A stretch of DNA of 64,000 nucleotides from Chloroflexi bacterium CFX6 (GCA_030263595.1 SZPG01000009.1:1-64000), one strand, 5' to 3'; positions 1 to 8,793 are shown, counted from the first letter of the stretch. Translations and numbers: made by a program. Notes: generated from the letters alone by a model not told the origin.

Positions 1-2
1 GA

Positions 3-47
3 TTTCACGGAAAAGCACGGATATTTCTTTGATCTTTCCGTGAAAAT
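3..47. repeat. Imperfect inverted repeat at the left edge
   Basis: The arms TTTCACGGAAAAG (3-15) and CTTTCCGTGAAA (36-47) are complementary except for one bulged base and could form a hairpin with a 20-nt loop. The region 1-164 carries no convincing gene. It may be the tail of a dispersed repeat cut by the window edge. Confidence 0.4.
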
Positions 48-164
48 CCGTCAATCCGTGGAATCCGTGTATCCCAACCCCGCTTAATCCCGAAGAACCG
101 AGATTTTTTGAGCCGTTCGAGAGTTTTCAGTTGAACGCCTCTAGCAGCGTCAATTGCGTGCGAA

Positions 165-890
165 CTACGGGGCAAATCCCTGATTGAGCAGTTCGGAATA
201 GGCGACGCCAAATATCGAAGCAAGCCCGAAAGCGATACAGAAGCAGATGCAGGCGATCAGAATGAGCGGAAGGAAGTAGGAGCCAGCCGCCTCTCCCCAC
301 CCGAACTTATTCACTGCCTTGATCGCAAGGAGTTGCAGGTACATGGCATACAGGGCAACGAGCAGGGTGATGGCGCTGAAGCAGTAACCGATCACCCCAG
401 TGGCGCTGAACGGGGTCAGCAGGGAGGTGACGAGGGAAACCGGCACGGAGATCGCCGCCATCACGTACGCCAACTGCGAGAAGGTTCCGGTCCCTTTGAA
501 CATCTTCGCCACCCACTGGAGGATACCGACAAAAATGGCGAAGAAAAGCGCGGAAATCGCTCCGTTGATGGGAGAGGTGCAAAGGGCGATTCCCAGCGAA
601 GCGAGGGCGCTGCGCGGCGCGCTCCCGATCAGGTCGGACAGGCCGGGAATTTGAGGGGCAAAGCCCGCCAATTCCAGGATCGCGCTCAGGACGCCGCTGA
701 TGATCGCGGCGAACGTTCCTGCAAGGAATACCCAGGTGAATGCCCGGCTGTTGGATTGCGCGTCAGGGTGTTCCGCCATGACAGCGTAATTCTGTTCGCT
801 GGGTTTGGAGACGGCGTTCATCCAGGTCGAGAACCAACCGGCAAAACCTGCGGACTCCGGGGGCATGGGGGCGTTCATTTGTTCGTTCAT
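165..890 (-). CDS. Yip1-like integral membrane protein
   Basis: The product is 241 residues. An N-terminal soluble stretch of about 45 residues is followed by five or so hydrophobic segments (for example around AGTFAAIISGVLSAI and a C-terminal LILIACICFCIAFGL). This layout and the glycine/alanine-rich helices resemble the Yip1-domain membrane proteins of bacteria, which have no established enzymatic role. I chose the ATG at 890 because GGAGG sits just upstream (GGAGGAACTC-ATG); longer versions of the frame lack a ribosome site. It stands alone, divergent from uvrC. The family assignment rests on overall look, so the function is open. Confidence 0.6.
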   Translation of the reverse strand: MNEQMNAPMPPESAGFAGWFSTWMNAVSKPSEQNYAVMAEHPDAQSNSRAFTWVFLAGTFAAIISGVLSAILELAGFAPQIPGLSDLIGSAPRSALASLGIALCTSPINGAISALFFAIFVGILQWVAKMFKGTGTFSQLAYVMAAISVPVSLVTSLLTPFSATGVIGYCFSAITLLVALYAMYLQLLAIKAVNKFGWGEAAGSYFLPLILIACICFCIAFGLASIFGVAYSELLNQGFAP

Positions 891-1087
891 GAGTTCCTCC
901 GAGGAATGATTTCGTTCATTATTGCATAAAACAAAACGGATTACAACCACCAAACCGAACGCGCAATGCAATCGTCACACATGCAGTACGGGGCGTCGCT
1001 CGTACATTCAGATGGAAAATGAACTTTGCCCCTCCACGATTGATGGAAGTTTCGTAAAAGGCATGACAAGCGGTAAAATTGCTCCCG

Positions 1088-2950
1088 ATGGAAATCTCCG
1101 AAAAGATCCATGGCATCCTTGCCACCCTGCCCGCCAAACCCGGCTGTTACTTGATGAAGAACGCCGAAGGAAAGGTCGTTTACGTCGGCAAGGCGGTCAA
1201 CCTGAAGAACCGCGTCCGTTCGTACTTTCACGCGGACTCCAGCCACGACAACAAGACGCGCCGCCTCGTCCGCGAGATCGCGGACATCGAGTGGATCGTC
1301 GTCGGTTCGGAACTCGAGGCGCTCATCCTCGAGATGAACCTCATCAAGAAACACCGCCCGAAGTACAACGTCCGTCTCAAGGACGACAAACGCTACCCCT
1401 ACATCAAGATCCATTGGGCGGATCCCTTCCCCAAAGTGACCGTGACGCGGCAGATGGCGGAGGACGGCGCGCGCTACTTCGGTCCCTACACCTCGGCGTG
1501 GGCGGTCTATCAGACGCTGGATGTCCTGCGGAAGGTCTTCCCCTATTTGACGTGCGACCGCGAGATCACGGGACAGGACAAGCGGGCGTGTCTTTACTTT
1601 GACATCAAACTGTGTACCGCTCCCTGCATCGGCGCGGTCACTCAAGCCCAGTACCGCCAAATGATCTCCGACCTGATGGATTTCCTCGGCGGACACAGCG
1701 AGGGCATCGTCCAGCGGCTCGAAGGGGAAATGATGAAGGCATCCGAAGAGATGCGCTTCGAGAAAGCCGCCGCCCTGCGCGACCAGCTCAAGGCGATCCA
1801 GAACATCATCGAACGGCAGCGCATCGTCTTTGCAACGGACTATATCGATTCGGACGTCCTTGCCATGGCGCGCACTGACGGGGAAGCCTGCGTGCAGGTC
1901 TTCTTCATTCGCGGCGGGAAATTGATCGGGCGCGAATACTTCATCCTCGAAGGGACGGAGGACGCGGCAGATACCGAAGTGATGGAACAGTTCGTCACCC
2001 AGTTCTATACCGAAGCCGCCAACATCCCGGAACAGGTCATGCTCCCGCAGCAACTCGAAGAGGCGCGGATCATCGGTCAGTGGCTTCGCTCCAAGCGCGG
2101 CGGCAAAAAAGTGGAGTTCTTCGTGCCGAAGGAGGGTCAGCCTCACGAACTGGTGCAGATGGCAACCGAAAACGCCACCGAGACCCTGCAAGCCCTGCGC
2201 GCCCAATGGCAGGCGGACACGCACAAACAGGAGCAGGCGCTGGCTGAGTTGCAGCAGGCGTTGAACCTGCCCGAACCGCCGAACCGCATCGAGTGCTACG
2301 ATATTTCCAACACGCAGGGGACGGCGATCGTCGGCGCGATGGTCGTGTTCACGCAGGGAGTGCCGGATAAAAAGTTGTATCGCAAGTTCAACATCGAGAG
2401 CGTGGTCGGCGCGCCGGACGATTTCGCCTCGATGGAGGAGATGCTGACGCGACGTTTCAGGAGGTGGAAGTCTGCTGAAGAGTCAGCGAACCAGCCCGGG
2501 GCGAAGAAGGACGCGTCGTTCTCCTTCCTGCCGGACCTCATCATCATTGACGGCGGCAAGGGACAGTTGGGGCGCGCCGTGCAGGTCCTCGAACGATTCG
2601 AATTGGCGGACAAGGTGCCGGTGGTGGGGCTGGCAAAGCAGCAGGAGGAGATCTTCTTTCCTCACAGGTCAGATTCGCTGATGCTGCCGCGTCATTCGCA
2701 GGGACTGTATCTCGTCCAGCGCATCCGCGACGAGGCGCATCGTTACGGGATCACGGCGCACCGTAAAAAAAGGCAGAAACTCGGCATGGCTTCACAATTG
2801 GATTCGATCCCCGGCATCGGTCCGGCAAGGCGGAAGGCGCTCTTGAAACATTTCGGGTCGGTGGATAAGATTAGGGAGGCTCCGATCGAGGAACTCAAGA
2901 CGCTGGTACCGGAGAACGCGGCACAGGCGATAAAGGCGCATCTGGAATGA
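1088..2950 (+). CDS. uvrC: UvrABC excinuclease subunit C
   Basis: UvrC makes both incisions flanking a lesion in nucleotide excision repair. The 620-residue product has the family's normal length and order. The N-terminal GIY-YIG nuclease (PGCYLMKN...VVYVGKA, about residues 13-95) makes the 3' cut. A UVR helix pair near 200-235 (FEKAAALRDQLK) contacts UvrB. The RNase-H-like endonuclease half carries YDIS and IDGGKGQ acidic motifs (about 385-490). A C-terminal helix-hairpin-helix pair (SIPGIGPARRKALL) binds DNA. The ATG at 1088 is preferred over an in-frame TTG at 1079; neither has a strong Shine-Dalgarno. The stop overlaps the next start (ATGA), so the receiver gene behind it is probably translationally coupled. 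Confidence 0.96.
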   Translation: MEISEKIHGILATLPAKPGCYLMKNAEGKVVYVGKAVNLKNRVRSYFHADSSHDNKTRRLVREIADIEWIVVGSELEALILEMNLIKKHRPKYNVRLKDDKRYPYIKIHWADPFPKVTVTRQMAEDGARYFGPYTSAWAVYQTLDVLRKVFPYLTCDREITGQDKRACLYFDIKLCTAPCIGAVTQAQYRQMISDLMDFLGGHSEGIVQRLEGEMMKASEEMRFEKAAALRDQLKAIQNIIERQRIVFATDYIDSDVLAMARTDGEACVQVFFIRGGKLIGREYFILEGTEDAADTEVMEQFVTQFYTEAANIPEQVMLPQQLEEARIIGQWLRSKRGGKKVEFFVPKEGQPHELVQMATENATETLQALRAQWQADTHKQEQALAELQQALNLPEPPNRIECYDISNTQGTAIVGAMVVFTQGVPDKKLYRKFNIESVVGAPDDFASMEEMLTRRFRRWKSAEESANQPGAKKDASFSFLPDLIIIDGGKGQLGRAVQVLERFELADKVPVVGLAKQQEEIFFPHRSDSLMLPRHSQGLYLVQRIRDEAHRYGITAHRKKRQKLGMASQLDSIPGIGPARRKALLKHFGSVDKIREAPIEELKTLVPENAAQAIKAHLE

Positions 2951-3327
2951 GGACCATCTGGACGGTTGACGACGACGAGGAAATGAACCGCGCCATCGGG
3001 CTGATGTTGAAACTGCTCGATTGCGAGGCGACCGCGTTCCACAATGTTCGTTCCGCGGCGCAGATGTTCGCTTCCGGCAGGAAACCGGACCTGCTCATCC
3101 TGGACATCAACATGCCCGAGGTGACAGGCTTGGACATGGTGGAATTCCTGCGCCGCCGCCCGGAGACGAAGAACCTGCCCATCGTGATGCTCTCCTCCGA
3201 AGCGGCGGACATGATGGTGGATAGGGCGATGGAACTCGGCGCGGACGCGTACGTGACGAAACCGGTGACCCTCGAGGAACTCGAAAAGGCGATGGCGACC
3301 GCCTTTTACAAACATTTGAATCAGTGA
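2947..3327 (+). CDS. Single-domain response regulator (CheY-like receiver)
   Basis: This 126-residue protein is only a receiver domain. The acidic pocket is D8-D10, the predicted phospho-acceptor is D53 in LILDINMPE, the switch Ser is S83/S84 and the conserved lysine is K105 in VTKPVT. No output domain is present, so it would act through protein contacts, as CheY or Spo0F do. It starts on the ATGA that ends uvrC. No kinase lies nearby; the nearest in this window is 46 kb away. A link to DNA repair is not implied beyond the operon position. Confidence 0.9.
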   Translation: MRTIWTVDDDEEMNRAIGLMLKLLDCEATAFHNVRSAAQMFASGRKPDLLILDINMPEVTGLDMVEFLRRRPETKNLPIVMLSSEAADMMVDRAMELGADAYVTKPVTLEELEKAMATAFYKHLNQ

Positions 3328-3334
3328 GAAGAAA

Positions 3335-3487
3335 ATGGCAGGCAAAAAGGATAAGAACAAATATCAACCCAAACCGAAGGAAACGGACACGACTTCCAGA
3401 TCCAGGCGCATCTTGCAGGTGATGTTCATCATCCTGTCTGTGTTGATCGTGCTGTCCATGATCCTTGCGGCCACGGCGACCTTTTAG
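3335..3487 (+). CDS. Small single-pass membrane protein (50 aa)
   Basis: An ATG at 3335 opens a 50-codon frame ending TAG at 3485-3487. The first 26 residues are rich in Lys, Arg, Pro and Thr. Residues 27-48 form one hydrophobic helix (VMFIILSVLIVLSMILAA). It follows the receiver gene by 7 bp, with a purine-rich GAGAAGA as possible ribosome site, so it probably belongs to the uvrC transcript. The positively charged N-terminus predicts an inside-facing tail. I recognise no family, and the function is unknown. Confidence 0.6.
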   Translation: MAGKKDKNKYQPKPKETDTTSRSRRILQVMFIILSVLIVLSMILAATATF

Positions 3488-3494
3488 ATTCCCA

Positions 3495-3636
3495 GAGAGT
3501 GTCTGAAGACTTTCGGAAAAGACCCTCAAGGTTTTCTTTGGCTTCGAATTGGCCGGCTAAACGAGAATTCTGTTGCGAAAGTTGCATCTGGTGTGCGGTA
3601 ATAACCTTTAGGGTCCGTCTTTTCAGACACTTTCTC
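3495..3636. repeat. MITE-like element with imperfect terminal inverted repeats
   Basis: The ends GTGTCTGAA (3499-3507) and TTCAGACAC (3622-3630) are exact inverted repeats. Complementarity continues inward with gaps: GACCCTCAAGGTT on the left against AACCTTTAGGGTC on the right. The roughly 140-bp unit has no reading frame of its own and fills the gap after the small membrane gene. This is the form of a miniature inverted-repeat element or the remnant ends of an insertion sequence. No clear target-site duplication is visible. Confidence 0.45.
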
Positions 3637-3710
3637 AGGAAATTCAGAGGGGACGGGGTGATATAATCCCAGCCGCGCGGCGCAGGTTGCCGCGCTTTAT
3701 TCTGGTTGCC

Positions 3711-3852
3711 GTCGTCGCAAGTGGCGCCTCGCGCCGCGAAGCAATTTCCAATATGACGTGGGGATTGCTTGCCACAGGCACGCTTCGCAGTCGTCGCCTC
3801 CGCTTCGACTTCGCCTATGGCTCCGCTCAGCGCGAGGCTCTTCGCAATGACA
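3711..3852. repeat. Dispersed palindromic repeat, copy 1 (GTCGTCGCAAG ... TTCGCAATGACA type)
   Basis: The outer arms GTCGTCGCAAG (3711-3721) and TTCGCAATGACA (3841-3852) and the inner arms GAAGCAATTT (3738-3747) and GGGGATTGCTT (3760-3770) are nested inverted repeats. The same arm sequences recur at 55476-55550. The unit lies directly before prfA, so prfA transcripts may carry it in their leader. A TATAAT at 3662-3667 and a GCGCGGC/GCCGCGC hairpin (3675-3695) lie just upstream. Confidence 0.55.
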
Positions 3853-3866
3853 GAGGAAAATAATAT

Positions 3867-4940
3867 ATGCTCGACAAATTGACAGGCATCGAGGAACGAT
3901 ACGAACAACTCGGCAGGGATCTGCTCGAGGCTGGCAACAACTACCAGCGCGCGGCGGAGATCAACAAGGAACGCGTGGACCTGGAAGAGATCGTCGCGAA
4001 GGCGCGGGAATACCGTCAGGCGATGAAAAGCCTCGAGGAGGCGCGGGCAATTTTGGGGTCCGAGAAGGACGCGGAACTGGTCGCTTTGGCTGAATCCGAT
4101 ATCGAGGAACTCGAACCGAAGATCGAGGCGCTCGAGAAACAGATCAAGGGCATGCTGGTTCCAAAAGACCCGCGCGACGACAGGAACGTCATCATGGAAA
4201 TCCGCGCCGGGACCGGCGGCGACGAAGCCGCGATCTTCGCGGGCGATCTGTTCCGCATGTACACGCGTTTTGCGGACAGGCAACGCTGGAAAACGGAAAT
4301 ACTTTCCGAGAACGCCATCGGCGTGGGAGGCTACAAGGAAATGATCTTCGAGATCCGCGGTAGGGGCGCGTACTCGAAACTCAAATATGAATCGGGCGTG
4401 CATCGCGTCCAGCGCGTGCCGGTGACCGAGTCGTCGGGGCGCATCCACACCTCCACCGCGACGGTCGCTGTGCTTGCCGAAGTGGACGAGGTGGAGATTG
4501 ACATTCCCGAAAGCGATATCGAGATCGAAGTGTATCGTTCGTCAGGCGCGGGCGGACAGAACGTGCAGAAGAACTCGACCGCCGTGCGCCTGTATCACAA
4601 ACCGACCGGAATGGTCGTGACCTGCCAGGACGAACGTTCGCAACTGCAAAATAAACTGCGAGCCATGAGCATTTTGCGAGCGCGTTTATACGAGATGGAA
4701 GAGGAGAAGCGGCGCGCCTCCATAGAATCCGACCGCCGCTCGCAGGTGGGAACAGGCGAAAGGTCGGAGAAGATCCGCACGTATAACTATCCACAAAACC
4801 GCGTGACCGATCACCGCATCGGCTTGTCCAATTACAACCTGCCCGCCGTGATGGATGGGGACATAGGCGAGTTCATCGAGGAATTGTCCACGCGTGACGA
4901 GGCGGAACGGCTTGCGGCAAGCGGGGTCGAGGAAGAGTAA
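3867..4940 (+). CDS. prfA: Peptide chain release factor 1
   Basis: RF1 reads UAA and UAG stop codons and triggers peptidyl-tRNA hydrolysis on the ribosome. The 357-residue length is typical. The stop-codon-reading tripeptide is PVT at 185-187, the P-x-T form of RF1 rather than the SPF of RF2. The catalytic GGQ is at 229-231 inside [10 protein letters not shown], followed by the conserved HKPTG and CQDERSQ segments. The gene is coupled to the next one by a TAATG overlap. prmC, whose product methylates the GGQ glutamine, lies about 1 kb downstream in the same direction. Confidence 0.97.
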   Translation: MLDKLTGIEERYEQLGRDLLEAGNNYQRAAEINKERVDLEEIVAKAREYRQAMKSLEEARAILGSEKDAELVALAESDIEELEPKIEALEKQIKGMLVPKDPRDDRNVIMEIRAGTGGDEAAIFAGDLFRMYTRFADRQRWKTEILSENAIGVGGYKEMIFEIRGRGAYSKLKYESGVHRVQRVPVTESSGRIHTSTATVAVLAEVDEVEIDIPESDIEIEVYRSSGAGGQNVQKNSTAVRLYHKPTGMVVTCQDERSQLQNKLRAMSILRARLYEMEEEKRRASIESDRRSQVGTGERSEKIRTYNYPQNRVTDHRIGLSNYNLPAVMDGDIGEFIEELSTRDEAERLAASGVEEE

Positions 4941-5908
4941 TGGTGAACGACAACCCCGCGTTCGGCGCGGATTTGCAGCCCTTCATGGGTATTCCCTCCT
5001 TTATGCGCCTGCCGGTGACGCGCGAATTGAAGGGCGTGGACGTCGCCATCCTGGGCGTACCCTTCGACAGCGGCGCGTCCTATCGCACAGGGACGCGCTT
5101 CGGTCCGAGAAAGATACGGGAAGCGTCGTTGATGATCTGGGGACACAACTCTACGCTCGACGTCACGCCGTTGAAAAAAATGAAAGTTGTGGACTACGGG
5201 GACGTTTCGGTCATTCCGACCTCCATCGAACATACGATGAACGCCATCACAAAGACCGCCGGCGGGATCATCGAAACGGGGACAACGCTCATCGCCCTCG
5301 GCGGCGACCACTCCATCGCGCTCCCGCTTTTGCGCGCGCACGCCAAAAAACACGGACCCGTTTCCCTCGTTCACATTGACGCGCACATTGACACCTGGGA
5401 GGCGGAATTCGAGGCGGTTCCGTACAGTCACGGGACTCCGTTCCGACATGCTTTGCAGGAGGGACTCGTCCGCAAGGACGAATACATGCAGATCGGAATT
5501 CGCGGTCCGGTCAGCGGCGAGAACGATTATGCTGAAGCCAGGGAACTGGGCGCGCGCATCGTCACCATCCACGAAGTGATGGAAAAGGGCGTGCATGAGA
5601 TCCTCGAGGAAGTTCACGCGCGCATGAAGGGTCCCGTCTACGTGACCGTTGACATCGATTCCGTTGATCCCGCCTACGCGCCCGGCACCGGCACACCCGA
5701 GGTCGGCGGGTTGACCAGTTATCAACTGCTCCAACTCGTGCGCGGACTTCACGGACTGGACCTGATCGGCTTCGATCTCGTGGAGGTCTCGCCGCCGTTC
5801 GATCACGGCGACATCACCGCCATCCTCGCCTCGAATATCGTATTCGAATACCTGTCTTTGCTCGCAATCAAAAAATCCCGGCCGCAATTTGACATTTCTC
5901 CCTCCTGA
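4940..5908 (+). CDS. speB: Agmatinase/arginase-family ureohydrolase
   Basis: Ureohydrolases split guanidino compounds to urea and an amine with a two-manganese centre. All metal motifs are visible in the 322-residue product: GGDHS (H124), DAHID (D147, H149, D151) and VDIDSVDPA (D238, D240), followed by APGTGTPE. The layout and the HIDAHIDTW context favour agmatinase or guanidinobutyrase over arginase, but the substrate cannot be read from the sequence. It overlaps prfA by one base (TAATG), so it is co-translated with a release factor without an obvious functional link. Confidence 0.85.
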   Translation: MVNDNPAFGADLQPFMGIPSFMRLPVTRELKGVDVAILGVPFDSGASYRTGTRFGPRKIREASLMIWGHNSTLDVTPLKKMKVVDYGDVSVIPTSIEHTMNAITKTAGGIIETGTTLIALGGDHSIALPLLRAHAKKHGPVSLVHIDAHIDTWEAEFEAVPYSHGTPFRHALQEGLVRKDEYMQIGIRGPVSGENDYAEARELGARIVTIHEVMEKGVHEILEEVHARMKGPVYVTVDIDSVDPAYAPGTGTPEVGGLTSYQLLQLVRGLHGLDLIGFDLVEVSPPFDHGDITAILASNIVFEYLSLLAIKKSRPQFDISPS

Positions 5909-5920
5909 CCACAAACCACC

Positions 5921-5954
5921 GCTCACTGTTCACTGATTACTGCTCACTGTTCAC
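5921..5954. repeat. Short tandem repeat before prmC
   Basis: GCTCACTGTTCAC occurs at 5921-5933 and again at 5942-5954 with a 21-bp period. It fills the 49-bp gap between the ureohydrolase stop and the prmC ATG. No recognisable ribosome site remains in front of prmC. Confidence 0.6.
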
Positions 5955-5957
5955 CTC

Positions 5958-6806
5958 ATGCCCCCGCTTCTCTCCGACCTCACAGCCCGCCTCGCCTCCA
6001 TCAGCGACACCTCCGCCCTGGACGCTTCCGTCTTAATTGCCCACATCATGGACAAGCCGCGCGCCTGGGTCGTGGCGCACCCTGACCTAACTCCGACAGC
6101 CGAACAACAGGAGAAACTCGAAGAGTCCCTCGCGCGCCTGGAAAGCGGCGAACCGCTTCCATACGTGCTGGGTCGCTGGGAATTCTTCGGCATGGAATTC
6201 GATCTCACGCCCGATGTCCTGATCCCGCGTCCCGAAACCGAACTGCTCGTCGAGAAAGCCATCGCCTGGCTCCAGCAATCGAAAGTGCGCCGCACCGTTG
6301 CGGACGTGGGAACGGGTTCGGGTATCATCGCCATATCCATTGCCATGAACGTTTCCGACGCGCACATCCTCGCCACCGACATATCCCGCCCCGCGCTGGA
6401 AGTAGCGAAAAGGAACGCGCGCAAATTCGGCGTATCCAAACGCATCGGTTTTGCGGAATGCGACATTCTCCCGCCCCGCCCCGCGTCGTTTCCCACCGAG
6501 GAGCACTTCGACCTGCTCTGCGCCAATCTCCCATACATCCCGACCGAAACCCTCCGCAGCCTGCCGATCTACGAACGCGAACCGGCGCTTGCCCTCGACG
6601 GCGGCGCGGACGGCCTCGACCTCTTCCGCAAACTGATGCGCGTCGCGCCCGACTGGATGGCGCCCAACAGCCTCATCCTGCTCGAGATCGAATCCACCCT
6701 CGGCGTGCAGGCGGTCAACACGGCTTATGACATGTTCTCGCAAGCCGAAATCCATTTGCATAAAGACCTCGCAGGACGCGACCGCCTGCTCGAGATCATG
6801 CTGTGA
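5958..6806 (+). CDS. prmC: Release factor glutamine N5-methyltransferase
   Basis: PrmC methylates the glutamine of the GGQ motif in RF1 and RF2 using S-adenosylmethionine. The 282-residue product has the N-terminal helical substrate-binding part, the linker FFGMEFDLTPDVLIPRPETE, the SAM-binding VGTGSGIIAI motif, and the catalytic tetrapeptide NLPY within LLCANLPYIP. NLPY replaces the more common NPPY, a conservative variant. It lies two genes after its substrate prfA, which supports the call. Its TGA overlaps the next ATG. Confidence 0.93.
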   Translation: MPPLLSDLTARLASISDTSALDASVLIAHIMDKPRAWVVAHPDLTPTAEQQEKLEESLARLESGEPLPYVLGRWEFFGMEFDLTPDVLIPRPETELLVEKAIAWLQQSKVRRTVADVGTGSGIIAISIAMNVSDAHILATDISRPALEVAKRNARKFGVSKRIGFAECDILPPRPASFPTEEHFDLLCANLPYIPTETLRSLPIYEREPALALDGGADGLDLFRKLMRVAPDWMAPNSLILLEIESTLGVQAVNTAYDMFSQAEIHLHKDLAGRDRLLEIML

Positions 6807-7420
6807 TGAAAACGCAGCTCCTCCCCGCAAATTCCCCGACAGCCATATCCCGCGCGCTCGACATCCTAAGATCGGGCGGTCTGGTCGCCTTCCCCACCGA
6901 CACGGTTTACGGCGTCGGCGCGCTGGCGTTCGATGGCAAGGCGGTCGAATCCATCTACGTTGCGAAGGATCGTCCCATCGAAAAAGCGATTCCCATTTTG
7001 ATCGCGGATGCGGAAGACATGGAAAAGGTCGGAAAGGACATTCCCCACATCGCCTACCGACTCGCCGCCCGCTTCTGGCCCGGACCCTTGACCTGCGTCA
7101 TCCCAAAACGGCCGACTCTCCCCGAAGCCGTCTCTGCCACGCCCACCGTCGGGGTGCGCGTGCCGGATCACGAGGTTGCCCGCGCCCTGCTCCGCGCCGC
7201 CGGACCGATGGCTGTGACCTCCGCCAACATTTCCGGCAAACCCAGTCCCTCCACGGCGGAGGAGGTACTCGCCCAACTCAACGGGCGCATCGAACTTGTC
7301 ATTGACGGCGGGGTAACGCCGGGCGGAATCCCCTCGACGGTCGTGGATTGCTCAGGGGCCGGGATCAGGATATTGAGGGAAGGACCCATATCATTGCAGG
7401 AACTGCTTTCGTCGGAATGA
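6806..7420 (+). CDS. tsaC: L-threonylcarbamoyladenylate synthase (Sua5/YrdC)
   Basis: This enzyme makes threonylcarbamoyl-AMP from threonine, bicarbonate and ATP, the first step to t6A37 in tRNAs reading ANN codons. The 204-residue product is a YrdC domain with GLVAFPTDTVYGVGA near the N-terminus and TSANISGKPS near residue 145, both family hallmarks. It lacks the long Sua5 C-terminal domain, so it is the short TsaC form. The ATG at 6806 overlaps the prmC stop; a GTG three bases earlier is an alternative. The second t6A gene, tsaD, lies nearby on the opposite strand. Confidence 0.93.
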   Translation: MKTQLLPANSPTAISRALDILRSGGLVAFPTDTVYGVGALAFDGKAVESIYVAKDRPIEKAIPILIADAEDMEKVGKDIPHIAYRLAARFWPGPLTCVIPKRPTLPEAVSATPTVGVRVPDHEVARALLRAAGPMAVTSANISGKPSPSTAEEVLAQLNGRIELVIDGGVTPGGIPSTVVDCSGAGIRILREGPISLQELLSSE

Positions 7421-7509
7421 CCCCGGCTTGGGCGCTCATTTGCCTTTTACCCGCGTTCACGCGTTGTTTATCTCCGCGTGGATAATAAGGACGAATTCTC
7501 CTCCTTAGA

Positions 7510-7618
7510 AAAGCCCCGAACAAACATACGCAGTTTGTCCGAGGCTTTGGTTTAACAACCGATCCTGATCATAACGTCCCGAAGATTTCTCCTGAGGAGC
7601 ACAGCCGCCTCCGGGACG
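7510..7618. other. Structured intergenic element between tsaC and tsaD
   Basis: Two hairpins lie in the 353-bp gap between the convergent tsaC and tsaD. The first pairs 7510-7525 with 7533-7548 (14 of 16 positions) around a 7-nt loop, and on the minus strand it is followed by TTTTCT. The second closes CGTCCCG (7575-7581) on CGGGACG (7612-7618) around an inner CTCC-TGA-GGAG hairpin (7589-7599). Read on the minus strand this is a structured RNA followed by an intrinsic terminator. TTGACT upstream on that strand could be a -35 box, but I see no good -10. It matches no RNA family I recognise. Confidence 0.4.
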
Positions 7619-7731
7619 ATGCCTAACGCAACAACAAATCAGTCAACCACATTTTCTCTTATCGAACTCTAAAGTCTTGTTCAGGTTTCATTAAAGCGCC
7701 TGCATATAATGAAAAGTGCATTCTCCTTTTC

Positions 7732-7775
7732 AAACCGCCAATGGCTCGGGCAAGCCAAAGGCGGTTTGGGTTTTT
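7732..7775 (+). terminator. Intrinsic terminator reading into the tsaD 3' end
   Basis: AAACCGCC (7732-7739) pairs with GGCGGTTT (7760-7767) around an inner TGGCT/AGCCA stem, followed by GGGTTTTT. The U-run overlaps the tsaD stop codon on the other strand. A TATAAT at 7705-7710 lies just upstream, so a very short plus-strand transcript is possible. Confidence 0.7.
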
Positions 7776-8793
7776 AAGACAACCCCCACGTCGGCTGAAC
7801 GTCCATTGTCAAATCGGAAACGTGTCCCAGCGCGTAGCGGTAATAACCCGCCGCGGCGATCATGGCGGCGTTATCCGTGCATAACGAAAAAGCGGGGATG
7901 TTGACCTTGAATTCCCGTTGAGACGCAAACGCATTCCGCAGGGCGCGGTTGGCGGAGACGCCGCCCGCTACGAGGATCTCCCTCGCATTGCGATCGCGCG
8001 CGGCTTGCATGGTCTTCTCGAACAGCGTATCCACAACCGTTTTCTGGAACGACGCGGCGAGGTCCTCGACGGGAAGCGTCTTGTGTTTCTTTTTCAAATC
8101 ATTGACCTCGTACAATACGGCGGTCTTCAATCCGCTGAAGGAAAAATCGCAGGGGTTATCCAGCCGGGCGCGCGGGAATTTGAAGCGGGTCGGGTCGCCG
8201 CCCTCCGCCGCCTTCTGGATCGCGGGTCCGCCGGGGAAGGGAAGCCCCAGCAGGCGGCCAACCTTGTCGAAAGCCTCGCCAGCCGCGTCGTCGAGGGTGG
8301 AGCCGAGGCGTTCGTAGGTCAAATGATCGGTCATCAGGTTCAGTTCGGTATGTCCGCCGGAGACGATCAGAGCCATCAACGGGAACTGCGGCTCGGGCGG
8401 GACCGATTCGCCCGCGTTGTACACCCACGCCGAATAGACGTGTCCCTCGAGATGATTCACGCCCACAATGGGCAAGCCCGTTCCGAGCGCAAGCCCCTTT
8501 GCCATGTTCATCCCAACCACCAGCGAACCAGCCAGGCCGGGCCCGCGCGTGACGGCGATCGCATCCATGTCCTTGAGCGTGAGGCTGGACTGCGCCAGGG
8601 TCTGCTCGACGACGGGGACGATGCTCAACACGTGCTGGCGCGAAGCGACCTCGGGATACACGCCGCCGTAACGCGCGTGAACGTCCATTTGCGAGGCGAC
8701 GGTGGATGCCAGCAACGCGCGCCCGTTTTCGATGACGGCGCAGGCGGTCTCGTCGCAGGAGGTTTCGATGGCAAGGATGCGGGCGGGTTTCAT
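7774..8793 (-). CDS. tsaD: tRNA N6-adenosine threonylcarbamoyltransferase
   Basis: TsaD transfers the threonylcarbamoyl group from TC-AMP to A37 of tRNA, completing t6A. The 339-residue product has the ASKHA-fold start ILAIETSCDETACAV, the metal-binding HLEGHVYSA (HxxxH) and the late NDGGVSANRALR-like segment VAGGVSANRALR, all diagnostic. I start at the ATG at 8793, which forms an ATGA overlap with the M24 peptidase stop; a GTG at 8802 is possible. Together with tsaC this gives two of the four bacterial t6A genes in one neighbourhood, but tsaB and tsaE are not visible. Confidence 0.96.
   Translation of the reverse strand: MKPARILAIETSCDETACAVIENGRALLASTVASQMDVHARYGGVYPEVASRQHVLSIVPVVEQTLAQSSLTLKDMDAIAVTRGPGLAGSLVVGMNMAKGLALGTGLPIVGVNHLEGHVYSAWVYNAGESVPPEPQFPLMALIVSGGHTELNLMTDHLTYERLGSTLDDAAGEAFDKVGRLLGLPFPGGPAIQKAAEGGDPTRFKFPRARLDNPCDFSFSGLKTAVLYEVNDLKKKHKTLPVEDLAASFQKTVVDTLFEKTMQAARDRNAREILVAGGVSANRALRNAFASQREFKVNIPAFSLCTDNAAMIAAAGYYRYALGHVSDLTMDVQPTWGLS

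Noticed and set aside
5-223. 72-codon minus-strand frame at the left edge
   Set aside because: It overlaps the end of the Yip1-like gene in another frame, has no ribosome site, and reads through a low-complexity repeat; it looks spurious.
941-2224. Long open frame antisense to uvrC (427 codons)
   Set aside because: It is a typical GC-rich shadow frame opposite a certain gene; the composition is Arg/Gly/Leu/Asp-rich without motifs. The same holds for other long antisense frames such as 46274-48310 and 49444-52722.
7575-7618. Signal recognition particle RNA (4.5S) domain
   Set aside because: The GGAG and CAGCC pieces looked suggestive, but the conserved tetraloop and the asymmetric loop with its GGAAGGAAGCAG-type strand are absent.
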